Shown here: piece by piece, positions 33,247 through 42,454 of the stretch
Numbering within the stretch: position 1 is the stretch's first letter
Layout: every line of letters starts with the position of its first letter
Assembly (NCBI RefSeq): GCF_020614375.1
Contig: NZ_CP085328.1
Location: forward strand, 423,260 to 487,259
Direction: 5' to 3'
DNA: 64,000 nt
DNA from: Haladaptatus salinisoli
Lineage (GTDB): Archaea > Halobacteriota > Halobacteria > Halobacteriales > Haladaptataceae
Position numbers and translations under genes: made by a program
The notes under the pieces: generated by a model
What the model was told of the DNA's origin: nothing
The model's database searches: none
What the model saw: only the letters and a program-made list of their open reading frames with translations

Positions 33247-35703
33247 ATGGGGGAAAGAACAAACGGTGACTCACCATCGCGAGCGACGCCTCGTCGACGG
33301 GAACTTCTTAAAAAAGCGATCGTGACAGGCGCTGGGGTGTCGCTTCCCGCCGGTTGTGCTACTCCATCCGAGAAGCAATTGCCGTGGAATAGGGTTCAGG
33401 AAGCACACTTACAGCCGGTTACGACGCTGCCCGACGACGTCACGCGCCCCTGGATCGGTCCCCAATTTTGGAGTAATCGGCTGCAGGACTGGCGGTTACA
33501 TGCAGGCAAGATTGAGTGTCTCCGCAGTGAGGCCAGCTACGAAATACGGACAGTGAGCGTGTTAACCCGTGAAGTCGTGGCAGGACGTCTCCCAGGACGT
33601 CTCCGCGTCACGACGGGGCTCGCAGGACATCAGAATCGGGATGGGTTTTGTGGGTTTCTGATCGGCGTGGGAGGCCCCGAACTGGAGTATCGTGCGGCGG
33701 CGTTAGCGCAGCGCGGGTCTGGGGAAGGCGGTGGATTATTGTGTACACTCAGTCGAGACGGACGGCTCCAATTTCGGGAGCATACGAACGAGGTCGACCC
33801 TTTAGCCTTTGGGGTGCAGGCGGCAGAGACGCACTATCCGATCGGTGGTCCAACTCGCCCTGCAGCGGACGAGCGGATTCAACTCGATCTTGAAATCCGT
33901 CCGCAGCGTGCCGGTCGATTCGAACTACGATTGACAGCATGGAATGAATCCAGAGGAGAACTCCTCGGAACGGCGATACGCCGCGACGTCCGCGACCAAG
34001 CGGTGGCTGGAAACATCGCGCTTGTCTCCTCACCGCCACCTCGACGGCCGGGTGCTCGCTGGTGGTTCCAAGACCTCCGAACGGGTGGGGAGAAGATTGC
34101 GAACCGTCCAGGCCGAACCTTCGGACCGATCGCCGGGACGCTCTACACGGTAAATGAGGGTGTCCTTCGACTGTCGGCACAGCTTACACCGGTGGCTGAA
34201 GAAGAGGTAGAGAGCGTTCGGCTCGATTATCGGCCGGCGGGAACAGCGGAGGCCTGGCGGCGGGGATCGACCGCCGAACTACAACCGGGATACACGGCGT
34301 TATTCCGGTGTGAGAAGTGGGACCCGACGCAGGCGTGGGACTATCGTGTTGTCTATCGCTCCTGCACCGCTGACCCAGTCGCATATCATGGGCGAATACG
34401 GAAGGATCCCGGATCCGGAGCCGACGACTTCACGATCGGCCTGTGTAGCTGCACCACACCGGTAGCACGGGCCCTCGAAGCGGGACGGATCGATCCAGAT
34501 CGTTCGTCGGACGAATACCTGGGACGATACACGCCGGAGAACATCTATTTCCCCTACGCTGATTTAGTTCGGAACCTCCACCGGCAGTATCCCGATCTGC
34601 TCGTCTTTACCGGTGATCAGATCTATCAGAACAGTCCGACGCGAGTCGAAAGCCGCGAAAACCCGACGCTCGATTACCTCTATAAGTGGTACCTCTGGCT
34701 GTGGGCGTTTCGGTCACTCACTCGCGTCACGCCAACAGCAGTTCTCGTCGACGATCATGACATCTATCAGCAGAATGTCTGGGGCGAAAAAGGACAGAGT
34801 GCACCGGGCAACGTATCTCGTGAAGGGGGATACGTCGGGACGGCGGAATTCATCAACTTGATCCAGCGGACACAGTGCAGTCACAACCCGGATCCGTACG
34901 ATCCGACGCCGGTCAAGCGCGGAATCGATGTCTATTTTACATCGTTTCGCTACGGCGGGGTTGACTTCGCGCTTCTCGAAGATCGGAAGTTCAAATCGAG
35001 CCCCCGACGGGACGACGCAAAGGCCACGCAAACACAGTCAAAGAAACTCCTTGGGAAGCGACAAAAGCGATTTCTGCGACGCTGGATCGCCGACCTCGAC
35101 GATGATGCGGTTCCTATCTGTCTGAGCCAGAGTCTCTACGCATGTGTCGAAACCACGGTGAACGGCTCACCGGCACGGGATCTCGACTCAAACGGCTATC
35201 CGCCGGACGGACGTGACGATGCGATTCGACTGTTCAGAGACGCAGGTGCTCTTGTGCTCTCTGGCGATCGACACTTCGCGACGTTGGTTCGGCATGGGAT
35301 CGAAAATCACACCGACGGTGTGCTCGAGTTCAGCGGTCCTGCAGTTGCCTCGCTCTACCAGCGGTGGTTCAATCCGAAGCCACAGGCGGCAGATACGAAC
35401 AATGTATCGCTCGGGGATTTCACCGATGTCTTTGGAAATAAGGTCCGAGTGTACGCGGCAGCGAATCCAAAGCTTACGTTACGAGCGTATCGAGAGCGGT
35501 ACGGGACGCAGGGACAGGCGATCAGTCGCCGATCGTTAAAGCGAGAAGGATACGGGATAGTGAGGATTGACCACGAGACTGAGCGGTGTCGGATTGAGTG
35601 TTGGCCGTGGCACGAAGATCCGACCGATCGTACCGCTCGCCAGTTCTCGGACTGGCCCTACAAACTGTCGTTCGACGAGTTCACTTCCAGCTCCGAGGAC
35701 TAA
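33247..35703 (+). CDS. PhoD-like secreted alkaline phosphatase/phosphodiesterase
   Basis: An 818-residue exported lipoprotein. The Tat signal RRRELLKKAIVTGAGVSLPAGC has a lipobox and predicts attachment to the outer face of the membrane. A ~350-residue N-terminal beta-rich region of unknown role precedes the PhoD-like metallophosphatase domain (about residues 415-700): LLVFTGDQIY (metal ligand Asp), LVDDHDIY (Asp-Asp-His-Asp) and LSGDRHFATL (His). Hydrolyses phosphate esters; with the nearby Pit permease this suggests phosphate acquisition. ATG 33247 was preferred over an upstream start because the Tat motif is then correctly near the N-terminus. Confidence 0.9.
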   Translation: MGERTNGDSPSRATPRRRELLKKAIVTGAGVSLPAGCATPSEKQLPWNRVQEAHLQPVTTLPDDVTRPWIGPQFWSNRLQDWRLHAGKIECLRSEASYEIRTVSVLTREVVAGRLPGRLRVTTGLAGHQNRDGFCGFLIGVGGPELEYRAAALAQRGSGEGGGLLCTLSRDGRLQFREHTNEVDPLAFGVQAAETHYPIGGPTRPAADERIQLDLEIRPQRAGRFELRLTAWNESRGELLGTAIRRDVRDQAVAGNIALVSSPPPRRPGARWWFQDLRTGGEKIANRPGRTFGPIAGTLYTVNEGVLRLSAQLTPVAEEEVESVRLDYRPAGTAEAWRRGSTAELQPGYTALFRCEKWDPTQAWDYRVVYRSCTADPVAYHGRIRKDPGSGADDFTIGLCSCTTPVARALEAGRIDPDRSSDEYLGRYTPENIYFPYADLVRNLHRQYPDLLVFTGDQIYQNSPTRVESRENPTLDYLYKWYLWLWAFRSLTRVTPTAVLVDDHDIYQQNVWGEKGQSAPGNVSREGGYVGTAEFINLIQRTQCSHNPDPYDPTPVKRGIDVYFTSFRYGGVDFALLEDRKFKSSPRRDDAKATQTQSKKLLGKRQKRFLRRWIADLDDDAVPICLSQSLYACVETTVNGSPARDLDSNGYPPDGRDDAIRLFRDAGALVLSGDRHFATLVRHGIENHTDGVLEFSGPAVASLYQRWFNPKPQAADTNNVSLGDFTDVFGNKVRVYAAANPKLTLRAYRERYGTQGQAISRRSLKREGYGIVRIDHETERCRIECWPWHEDPTDRTARQFSDWPYKLSFDEFTSSSED

Positions 35704-36050
35704 ATACTCCGGAAATCGGTTTCAAAATCTCTCTAGCACTATCAATTCTCTTGCCGCTTCCCAAATAATGATGTTAATATCATATCATGCGATTTACTGT
35801 CGGATATCCGTGACGACAATGGACTGTGCCACTGACGGCCGATGAACGTGGGCTACGACGGAGCAACACCTACCTCTATCACCCACGTTTCGCAACATTG
35901 AATACATGTTTCTCGCAGAAGAGAGTTAACTATAAAAATCACCATTTAGACGATATGGAAGGGTTAATTGAGATACTTCAGTCTAATAAAGATAGAGATG
36001 GTAGACCAAATGTTGTAAAGGTCGATCCAGTGACCTATTGCGGATAGTGA
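35704..36050. other. intergenic, AT-rich, no gene seen
   Basis: About 350 bases. A 30-codon frame (MEGLIEILQSNKDRDGRPN) from 35955 is the only coding-like piece and is not supported further. Confidence 0.4.
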
Positions 36051-36857
36051 TCAAACGTTGAAATGGCGTTCGAACCGTGTGATGTTCTCGTCAAGGCCAG
36101 CGATAATAACATCATCATCGTCCTCAAATCTGAAACTTGACGGATCGAAGTCGGTGATTGTTTCACCGTTTCTGATGATTGCAACGATCGTGCATCCCGT
36201 CACCGTTTGAATTGCTGCATCTGCAAGTGTGCTCCCTTCAAGTCCGGCGGCTGGAAGGCGCACAACACTCACTTGTTTATTGTACGCTAGCAGTTCCTCG
36301 TCCTCAAACACCGTTGAGGCCAGCATACGGCCGCTGACCGTCGCCAACGATTGCACATAGTCCGCCCCTGCTCGATACAGCTTCTGCACATCCTCTTCCT
36401 CATTCGCCCGGACCACGATTTGAAGATCCGGATTCAAATCACGGGCGATTAACGTGGCGAAAATCGCAGTTTTGTCGTCCTCGACCGTGAGTAGCAGTAC
36501 TGACGCCTCCTCAATGCCCGCGTCTACTAAGACGTCTGGATCACGCGCATCACCGACCACGTCCACGCGATCCTTCTCTTCGATGTCGAGAACAGTCACC
36601 TTTGAATTGGTATCTGCGAGTGCCTCATATGCCGCCTGGCCAGTATCTCCGTACCCAACCAAAATGATCTGCTCTACTGTCATTCCTCTAACACTAGTGG
36701 CTGTCACATCACGCAAAGCGTCTAACTGATCGGGCTTGCCAACCACGAGGAGTCGCGTCCCAGCATCCAATTTATCGGCGGGATCTCTGTCTACGTATTC
36801 TTCCCGAAGGAATTGCTGGGTCGTTGAATACGCAGACCTACCGATCAGACGATGCAC
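36051..36857 (-). CDS. RCK (TrkA-N/TrkA-C) regulatory protein, channel part missing
   Basis: A 268-residue protein with a Rossmann TrkA-N domain (about residues 60-180: ILVGYGDTGQAAYEALADTNSKVTVLDIEEKD, ARDPDVLVDAGIEEASVLLL) and a TrkA-C domain (about residues 190-268: LPAAGLEGSTLADAAIQ). Relatives have an N-terminal two-helix potassium channel. Here the frame begins at a GTG, HRLIGRSAYSTTQQFL, with TAG two codons upstream and no membrane segment. It is probably a truncated channel; the soluble RCK part may still be made. Confidence 0.75.
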   Translation of the reverse strand: MHRLIGRSAYSTTQQFLREEYVDRDPADKLDAGTRLLVVGKPDQLDALRDVTATSVRGMTVEQIILVGYGDTGQAAYEALADTNSKVTVLDIEEKDRVDVVGDARDPDVLVDAGIEEASVLLLTVEDDKTAIFATLIARDLNPDLQIVVRANEEEDVQKLYRAGADYVQSLATVSGRMLASTVFEDEELLAYNKQVSVVRLPAAGLEGSTLADAAIQTVTGCTIVAIIRNGETITDFDPSSFRFEDDDDVIIAGLDENITRFERHFNV

Positions 36858-37016
36858 GCCCTATTACACTGCAAATAAGTCACGCATCAATATCACCCTC
36901 CGAGGTTGTGCAAAATCCGGTAGCTTCAGCGAATTCGGGTCACAAGCCCCCGAATCTCTACGAATCGCCAGCAAGGTTATCTCTTCAGGAGTCCAATAGG
37001 GGTCGGTGAACAGTTC

Positions 37017-37172
37017 ATGAGCCAATACGTCGATGGATACGTGCTACCGATACCGAGCGACAAGATCGAGGCGTATCGGGAAATGGCCGACGAGGCCGGG
37101 AAGACCTGGATGGGCGGGGCCACTTCCTCGTACACAACCCCAACGGAGGAACGTCCATGCAGGAACTGTTAG
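37017..37172 (+). pseudogene. DUF1428 N-terminal fragment
   Basis: 51 codons. MSQYVDGYVLPIPSDKIEAY and ADEAGKTW match the first ~40 residues of DUF1428 (dimeric alpha+beta barrel). It then runs out of frame into the next gene and stops. The rest of the domain is deleted. Confidence 0.75.
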
Positions 37173-37771
37173 TGGACTTCATTACTTCACTGGACGGCTA
37201 TGGTGCCGCGGAAGGCTGGCCCGGGTGGTGGGGGCTCGAGGGTCCCGAGTATCTCGCCTGGCTCGGTCAGCAGCCTGAACGCGACTATACGATCTTGATG
37301 GGAGCAAACACGTACCGTCTGATGTCCGGATTCGCCGCCGAGTCCGAACCGTCGGAGACGGACGAGGCCATCACCAGCGAAGACGACGCCTTCGCCGAGC
37401 TTACCAACGCGTCCAAGGTGGTGTTCTCCTCGACGCTGGAGCCCCCGTTGTCGTGGGCCAATACCCGGCTGATCAGCGAGGGTGCGGTCGAGGCCGTGAG
37501 AGAGATGAAGCGGGAAGGCAACAGCTCGATGCGCACCATCGGTAGCCTCTCCTTGTGCCGGTCGCTGCTCAAGGCAGGCCTGGTGGACCGTTTCCGCGTG
37601 GTCGTCTTCCCCGTGATCACCGGAAGCACCGGCTACGACCGGATCTACGACGGGTATCCCGATGTTGCCCTCGACTTAGTTACCAGCCGGACGTTCGACG
37701 ACGGACTTCAATTGCTCGAGTACGTCCCCCGGGTGCTTGCCGGTCCGCCCGGCACGCATCCTGATTCCTGA
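37157..37771 (+). CDS. RibD C-terminal/dihydrofolate-reductase-family protein
   Basis: A 204-residue cytosolic NADPH-dependent reductase-like protein. VDFITSLDGYGAAEGWPGWW at the N-terminus, DYTILMGANTYRLM (the cofactor-binding segment), KVVFSSTLEPP, and a C-terminal FRVVVFPVITGSTGYDRIYDGYP. Related proteins are common in actinobacteria. The local GC content is clearly higher than in neighbours, which suggests recent acquisition. It overlaps the DUF1428 fragment by 16 bases. Confidence 0.85.
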   Translation: MQELLVDFITSLDGYGAAEGWPGWWGLEGPEYLAWLGQQPERDYTILMGANTYRLMSGFAAESEPSETDEAITSEDDAFAELTNASKVVFSSTLEPPLSWANTRLISEGAVEAVREMKREGNSSMRTIGSLSLCRSLLKAGLVDRFRVVVFPVITGSTGYDRIYDGYPDVALDLVTSRTFDDGLQLLEYVPRVLAGPPGTHPDS

Positions 37772-37864
37772 CAGTGGGGGTGCAATAATGGTCGAGCCCC
37801 TTCAGAACCTCGCCGATCGCTTCTCACAGATCGCCGATCAGTATGACACAAACACGGCAGCGAA

Positions 37865-38017
37865 GTGAAGCCGATCCTGCTGGGCGATGGGCTCTTGGTG
37901 TTCGCAGGACTGGCTGACGATTTCGAGTTGCGGCTGCTCGACACGAGGGCGTTCGAGAACGGGAACGTCCTGCATCGATACCGTCCAGTGTACGACGGTG
38001 ACGATCGCGCGAGTTGA
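37865..38017 (+). pseudogene. dihydrofolate-reductase-family C-terminal fragment
   Basis: KPILLGDGLLVFAGLADDFELRL ... AFENGNVLHRYRPVYDG, stop TGA. It matches the C-terminus of RibD/DHFR-family proteins of a type different from the intact gene upstream. It is preceded at 37788-37868 by a 26-codon frame (MVEPLQNLADRF) that overlaps it. Confidence 0.65.
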
Positions 38018-38086
38018 TTGTCGACGATAAGACGATTCTAGACGATCAGTACAATGGTCGGTCATCGGTGTGATCGCTTTGTTCGC

Positions 38087-38178
38087 AAGCGTTGTCGCCA
38101 TCTGGGTGGCCCGAGTCGGCGTTAAGGATTAATCTGTCGGGTTCAGCGCAGAACAGACCAACTTGACACACTCACCCG
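38087..38178 (-). mobile_element. IS4-type element end remnant
   Basis: About 90 bases that align with 55560-55655 in the same orientation; 38107-38175 and 55587-55655 match at about 60 of 69 positions. On the minus strand both encode the last residues of a transposase (C.LVCSALNP-like) and its stop. The rest of the element is gone. Confidence 0.7.
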
Positions 38179-38245
38179 CCGTCAATCGATTGCAGGAACG
38201 CCACACTCAAGAGTAAAATCGACCAACTGAACACCGGACTCAAGA

Positions 38246-38569
38246 GTGCGTGTCGCAGTAGGCATCGGGTGGTTGCCCACTCCGGTCGTCGCCGAGACCT
38301 ACTACGGTGTTGCTATGGCTCGGAGCGATACGACCGAGCAGGAGGTTCGAAACCGCCTCCTGGGCTATCCCCGGATCGAGGTCGATGAAGAGATCGCTCG
38401 GGCGGCGGGCGAACTACTCGCCGCTGCAGACGACCGCAAGGGAGGGAACGCCGGTGTCGGGCTGAACGACGCGTACATCGCTGCGATGGCCGAGGTCCTC
38501 GACGATGCCGTGCTTACGGACAACGTCGATGACTTCGAAGCGCTGGGTGTTCCAGTCGAGATCTACTGA
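38246..38569 (+). pseudogene. VapC-like PIN toxin lacking its N-terminus
   Basis: TPVVAETYYGVAMARSD, then LNDAYIAAMAEVLDDAVLTDNVDDFEALG: the central and C-terminal acidic residues of a PIN domain. The first ~30 residues with the catalytic Asp (V-x-D-T/S) are missing, replaced by unrelated sequence. No VapB partner remains. Confidence 0.75.
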
Positions 38570-38697
38570 GTTCGGCCGGCTATCAGCTGATAACCAGCAG
38601 CGGTTATTCGGACGAGACTGCTCAGTGTGTTTCCGTTCGCCGCCGGACATTATTCGGCACTCCCAATGTTGAACGAAACAGAGCAACCGTCTCCAGT

Positions 38698-39347
38698 ATG
38701 CAGCGATCCCTTCCTCTTCTCGGACTTGTCCTGATTATCGTCCTCGCAGGCTGTCTCGGTGGTCTTGGATTCGGTGGTAGTAGCGACGCCACAACAACGA
38801 TGACGGGAATAGAAACTCAGACGACCTCGCTAGCACGACAACAGCAGAATCAACTACTGCAACAACGACCACCACAGAACCCCAGACACAGACACGGACG
38901 CAGACAACGTATCTACGGCAACCAACGACGGCAAACATTGATACTCCAGAGAATAGCGAGCGCTTCCAAGCGCGTGTTACCGAGGTCATCGATCCGACAA
39001 CACTCACAATCAAATACGGTGGGAAGAACCGCACTGTTGATTTGATCGGTGTGAGTGTTCCTGAGAGCGGTCCCATCCACAAGAAGGCAGTTCGCTATAC
39101 GAAGTCCCAAATGGATCATCAGGTTGTGACAGTCGTCTCTGATCCACAGGTGGGTGCAACAGACGACGGCCATCTGCAAGCATACGTCTATATCGGGAAT
39201 TTCATGTTCAACACGGATTTGGTCCGTATCGGCTACGCTCGCATCCCAGATTCCGACTTTAGCAAACATCAAGAGTTCATGACCAAACAACAACAAGCCA
39301 AACAACGCAACTACGGCCGTTGGAATACCACCACGACAACAGCCTAA
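38698..39347 (+). pseudogene. secreted SNase-like nuclease lipoprotein, one frameshift
   Basis: The N-terminus MQRSLPLLGLVLIIVLAGC is a Sec lipoprotein signal. A Thr/Gln-rich linker follows, and in the other frame a thermonuclease (SNase) domain: RFQARVTEVIDPTTLTIKYGGKN, VDLIGVSVPE, AYVYIGNFMFNTDLVRIGYARI. A single one-base indel near 38815-38835 separates the two parts. Apart from that it is complete, so it may be a recent mutation or a read error. Confidence 0.8.
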
Positions 39348-39539
39348 CCACCTCATTCGACGGATATTCTATATCGAACAATCTACTGCCGGTTGTGGTC
39401 TAAGAGGCAGTGATCGAGAATAATCCTTGCTGGCAATAATATGTTAGAGCACTGATCGTCTTGGAGAACTCGAAATATGGGAGTGGACAGTACTCCGATA
39501 GGGATACTCTAGTCTCGCTAGTGTATTTTCGCTTTGTAC

Positions 39540-39640
39540 TTATTCTTCGGACGTGAACCCGACTAGGTTCCCCTCAGTATCAGTTATGACCGCGTAGTGT
39601 CCGCCCATTTCAGGAATTTCCTCTGTTGGGATGATAATTT
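39540..39640 (-). pseudogene. VOC/glyoxalase-like C-terminal fragment
   Basis: The minus strand reads PTEEIPEMGGHYAVITDTEGNLVGF, stop TAA. This is the last strand pair of VOC superfamily enzymes. Confidence 0.65.
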
Positions 39641-39679
39641 CGCTCCGCTTGATTGCTGTTCTAGCTGTTTAGTAGAGAC

Positions 39680-39840
39680 CGATTTCGTGAAGCAACAATT
39701 GGAACACCATGGGAGGTTGTACACTTCAGCTACGGCCATCCTGAGGCTGACGACACCGCCAATCAATGGATGGCAGTACTCACCAAAACTGAACTGATCT
39801 CCGAATGGATTTGTCTACACAATTGTTCGTCGGGATGACT
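39680..39840 (+). pseudogene. fragment of an unrecognised conserved protein
   Basis: Frame TPWEVVHFSYGHPEADDTANQW, then MAVLTKTELISEW. Coding-like composition, no start. Confidence 0.35.
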
Positions 39841-39942
39841 GGATTAGCTAAATACTGACTGAAAAGGGAAATCGGAACCACGAACAAGACGGATTAATTT
39901 ATAGAATATTTATCACTTTGGGGAGCGTACTTCTAGTTGACC

Positions 39943-40341
39943 ATGAAAATCAACTGGAGAGCCGTAATCACCGGATTCCTGACCGCGTTCGTTCTCGGAC
40001 TACTCGTCGCCTGGTTCGTCCCGCTAACGGAGATGTCGGGACTCGTGCAGGCGTTACCCGGCCTTATCGGCGGTTTCGTCGCTGGCTACATGGTTGTTGG
40101 TGTCGACCGTGGCGCCGTCCACGGTGGACTCGCCACGGTCATCGGAGGAGTTGTCCTGCTCATCGTGTGGGCCGTGTTCGGAGCCCTGTTCGCCGGTCTC
40201 TTCCCAGCCTTCACGGGACTCGCACTCGGACTGCTCGTCCTGGTCGCCCATGCGATTCCCGGCGCCATCGCCGGTGCCATCGGTGGCTGGATAAAAGGCC
40301 GCCGCACCACGACTCGCGAAACCGTTGGAACCACCCGCTGA
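39943..40341 (+). CDS. DUF5518 membrane protein
   Basis: A 132-residue small integral membrane protein. Four helices: VITGFLTAFVLGLLVAWF, LPGLIGGFVAGYMVVG, VIGGVVLLIVWAVFGALFAGL, and LALGLLVLVAHAIPGAIAGAIGG. Gly-rich helices with a Gly-Phe-x-x-Gly-Tyr turn match DUF5518, a haloarchaeal family of unknown function. Start MKINWRAV; a Met two codons earlier is also possible. Confidence 0.86.
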   Translation: MKINWRAVITGFLTAFVLGLLVAWFVPLTEMSGLVQALPGLIGGFVAGYMVVGVDRGAVHGGLATVIGGVVLLIVWAVFGALFAGLFPAFTGLALGLLVLVAHAIPGAIAGAIGGWIKGRRTTTRETVGTTR

Positions 40342-40821
40342 CTGGCGAGAGACGACGACTCGATTTTTTCGGCGTGTCCGTAGACCGAACATCCTGATGG
40401 TAATCGCCAATAGACCCTTTTGCAAACCAACAGTAGACGAGTATAGCTATCTCGAGGGAATTGCGGCGGCGCAATGGCGACTAAGAACAAGTTACCAAAA
40501 GAGTGATACTATGAGGGCCGTGCTCACTTCCATTGCTAGCCATGCGCAGGAGTAGGTCACAAGCGACCGCCGAACGACAACCTACAACTGATATTTTCGC
40601 GACCGTCAGCTGGTATTATCAAAGAGCAAACGCGGGTTATTCCCCTCATTAAACGATAGCTTGATAGTAGCTGTTGCTTAGTTAATAAGAACGACTTCCG
40701 TCTGTAGCGTCAGTGGTATTCAGTTGCCCACCTAATATACCCACCAAAAAATGTTTGATACGTAGCTTCGACCGCCTCAACTGCAAACGAGCGGACCAAT
40801 CGACGACTTTCGGCATGTCAC
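40342..40821. other. intergenic, no gene supported
   Basis: About 480 bases. A short minus-strand piece near 40765-40815 (LVRSFAVEAVEATY-like) might be transposase-derived. Stops are frequent in all frames. Confidence 0.4.
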
Positions 40822-41244
40822 TTGGTTTCATACGCGCCTCACCAGGTGGTCACGAACTACACGCGGACAGTCACCACAGACGCTATCCAGACACGTGCAC
40901 ATTGTCTATTTAAGGAGCTGTCCGAAGAAATCGCCGAACTCCGCGATACATCGCAAGAGGATGCCGAACTGATGGCAAGCAAAGTTCTGAGCCGTGCGTA
41001 CAGCCACACGAAATTAGTCGGTCTCTTTATCGATGGTAAGCGAGCACTCTACCATTGGGATACGTCGAATCCGCCCGCGTTTGCGTCGTTAGCTCCGTTT
41101 GACGAACGAGAAGTGGACAGCAAGAATGCAGTTATCGTGTGGCGTCATACCGACGAGGATCAGTCGGACGACTTCGAGGCGTGGCTTGAACCGCGACTCA
41201 ATGGCTTAGACTGGATTCACCCGGACTATTCATCCACAGAATAG
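40822..41244 (+). CDS. hypothetical protein, paralogue of 43290-43651
   Basis: An acidic soluble protein of up to 140 residues, from a TTG start. The conserved core is ELSEEIAELRDTSQEDAELMA, VLSRAYSHTKLV, RALYHWDTSNPP and LAPFDEREVDSKNAVIVWRH. No family recognised. The N-terminal ~30 residues lack homology to the paralogue, so the true start is uncertain. The paralogue sits on the other side of the CBASS pair. Confidence 0.55.
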   Translation: MVSYAPHQVVTNYTRTVTTDAIQTRAHCLFKELSEEIAELRDTSQEDAELMASKVLSRAYSHTKLVGLFIDGKRALYHWDTSNPPAFASLAPFDEREVDSKNAVIVWRHTDEDQSDDFEAWLEPRLNGLDWIHPDYSSTE

Positions 41245-41245
41245 C

Positions 41246-41437
41246 TTATCCGTCACCGAGTCCACACCTAAGAATCATATCCACGGATAGCGGCCGGAAC
41301 GCGGATAAAACGAGAGCAACCAAGAAGACCGCAATTGCAACCAGTATAGTATCATGAATCCAGTGACGAAGCAAATCGCTGGGATCGTGAATCAGACTTT
41401 TCGCTCCAGATTCGAGAATTGAGACACGTTCGTGCAT
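41246..41437 (-). CDS. possible small single-pass membrane protein
   Basis: 63 residues: MHERVSILESGAKSLIHDPSD, then a hydrophobic helix LVAIAVFLVALVLSAF. No homology recognised. It fits neatly between its neighbours and reads away from them. Confidence 0.4.
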   Translation of the reverse strand: MHERVSILESGAKSLIHDPSDLLRHWIHDTILVAIAVFLVALVLSAFRPLSVDMILRCGLGDG

Positions 41438-41480
41438 ATTGATGGCTATCGCGAGAGCTCAGAAAGATACCAAGCCATCA

Positions 41481-42443
41481 TCAGTAGTTATCCCAATTTT
41501 CATAGAGATCTGTAGCAGATACAATGAATTCTGCTGCATCTTTAGGATTCCATTCACTCCCATCAGAACTGAAAAGTGGTTTCATACCATGTTGAACCGT
41601 GAATTTCTCTCCATCATTTACTAAATTTACTATATCCAAGAGCACAGCAGTATATCTTTCTTGCAAATCTGAAGAATGGAAACACTCCGGATCTACATTA
41701 GAAAGTAAACATTCAATATAATACGAAGGCACAGAATCTTTGCTTAATTCATTCTTTTCAATAAGGTAGTTCCTTGCCCGTTTAAACATCCTTATAGTTT
41801 CCATGTAATTACCATTTGCGTCTTTGTTCATTTCCTTCCTCTTTTCTTTATGGTGGAACGGGTAGTTGATAATACTATTTCCACTTGCTTCAAAATATAT
41901 TCCATCTATACTTTCCCCAGGTTGTTCTGAATAGCCTGTATAATATTTATAGAGCAAGCACGGGACTACATCTGCATCAAGCTGAAGCGGACACTGATCA
42001 CTATCGCTATTGATTTCAATCGCTTTTCCACCATCTGAAACGGCGGATGTTCCATAAAGATCGCGCAGTACATTTAGAACATTCTGTCGGAAATCTGGAG
42101 CACTGTATGGCACCTGATAGTGATCATACTGCCATTGAGTTTCCTCTCCGCTATCCAACTCACTTCGGTCACTTTCGAAATAGTTAGTGAGTAAAACAAG
42201 AACATCTACGTCACTGGTACCGGGAACAATAGTATAGTTTGCATATGATCCCTGTAGATGAGTATCGACATTGAGCGTCGATAGCGAATTAGGAGGGGAG
42301 CTTTCCTCTAAATTGGAGTCTCCGATGTCCTCTTGTATGCGAGTATGCGTCTTCTTTGCTGTTTTGATAGCAGCTTGACTATAGCCTTTCCAGCTTTCAA
42401 GCGTTTTAGGTGGTATCGGCATAGCTACTGTGTGCCACTTCAA
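41481..42443 (-). CDS. CBASS CD-NTase (cyclic oligonucleotide synthase)
   Basis: A 320-residue nucleotidyltransferase. Active-site elements: GSYANYT at about residue 65, then SDVDVLV (Asp78, Asp80), and the third acidic residue in PLQLDADVV (near residue 156). The helical C-terminal half (ETIRMFKRARNYL ... SYYIECLLS) fits the OAS/CD-NTase fold. In CBASS these enzymes sense phage infection and make a cyclic di- or trinucleotide messenger. It is second gene after the Cap15-like effector, 11 bases downstream. AT-rich compared with flanks. An internal Met (MPIPPKTLESW) may be the true start. Confidence 0.85.
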   Translation of the reverse strand: MKWHTVAMPIPPKTLESWKGYSQAAIKTAKKTHTRIQEDIGDSNLEESSPPNSLSTLNVDTHLQGSYANYTIVPGTSDVDVLVLLTNYFESDRSELDSGEETQWQYDHYQVPYSAPDFRQNVLNVLRDLYGTSAVSDGGKAIEINSDSDQCPLQLDADVVPCLLYKYYTGYSEQPGESIDGIYFEASGNSIINYPFHHKEKRKEMNKDANGNYMETIRMFKRARNYLIEKNELSKDSVPSYYIECLLSNVDPECFHSSDLQERYTAVLLDIVNLVNDGEKFTVQHGMKPLFSSDGSEWNPKDAAEFIVSATDLYENWDNY

Positions 42444-42454
42444 AGATATTAGAG

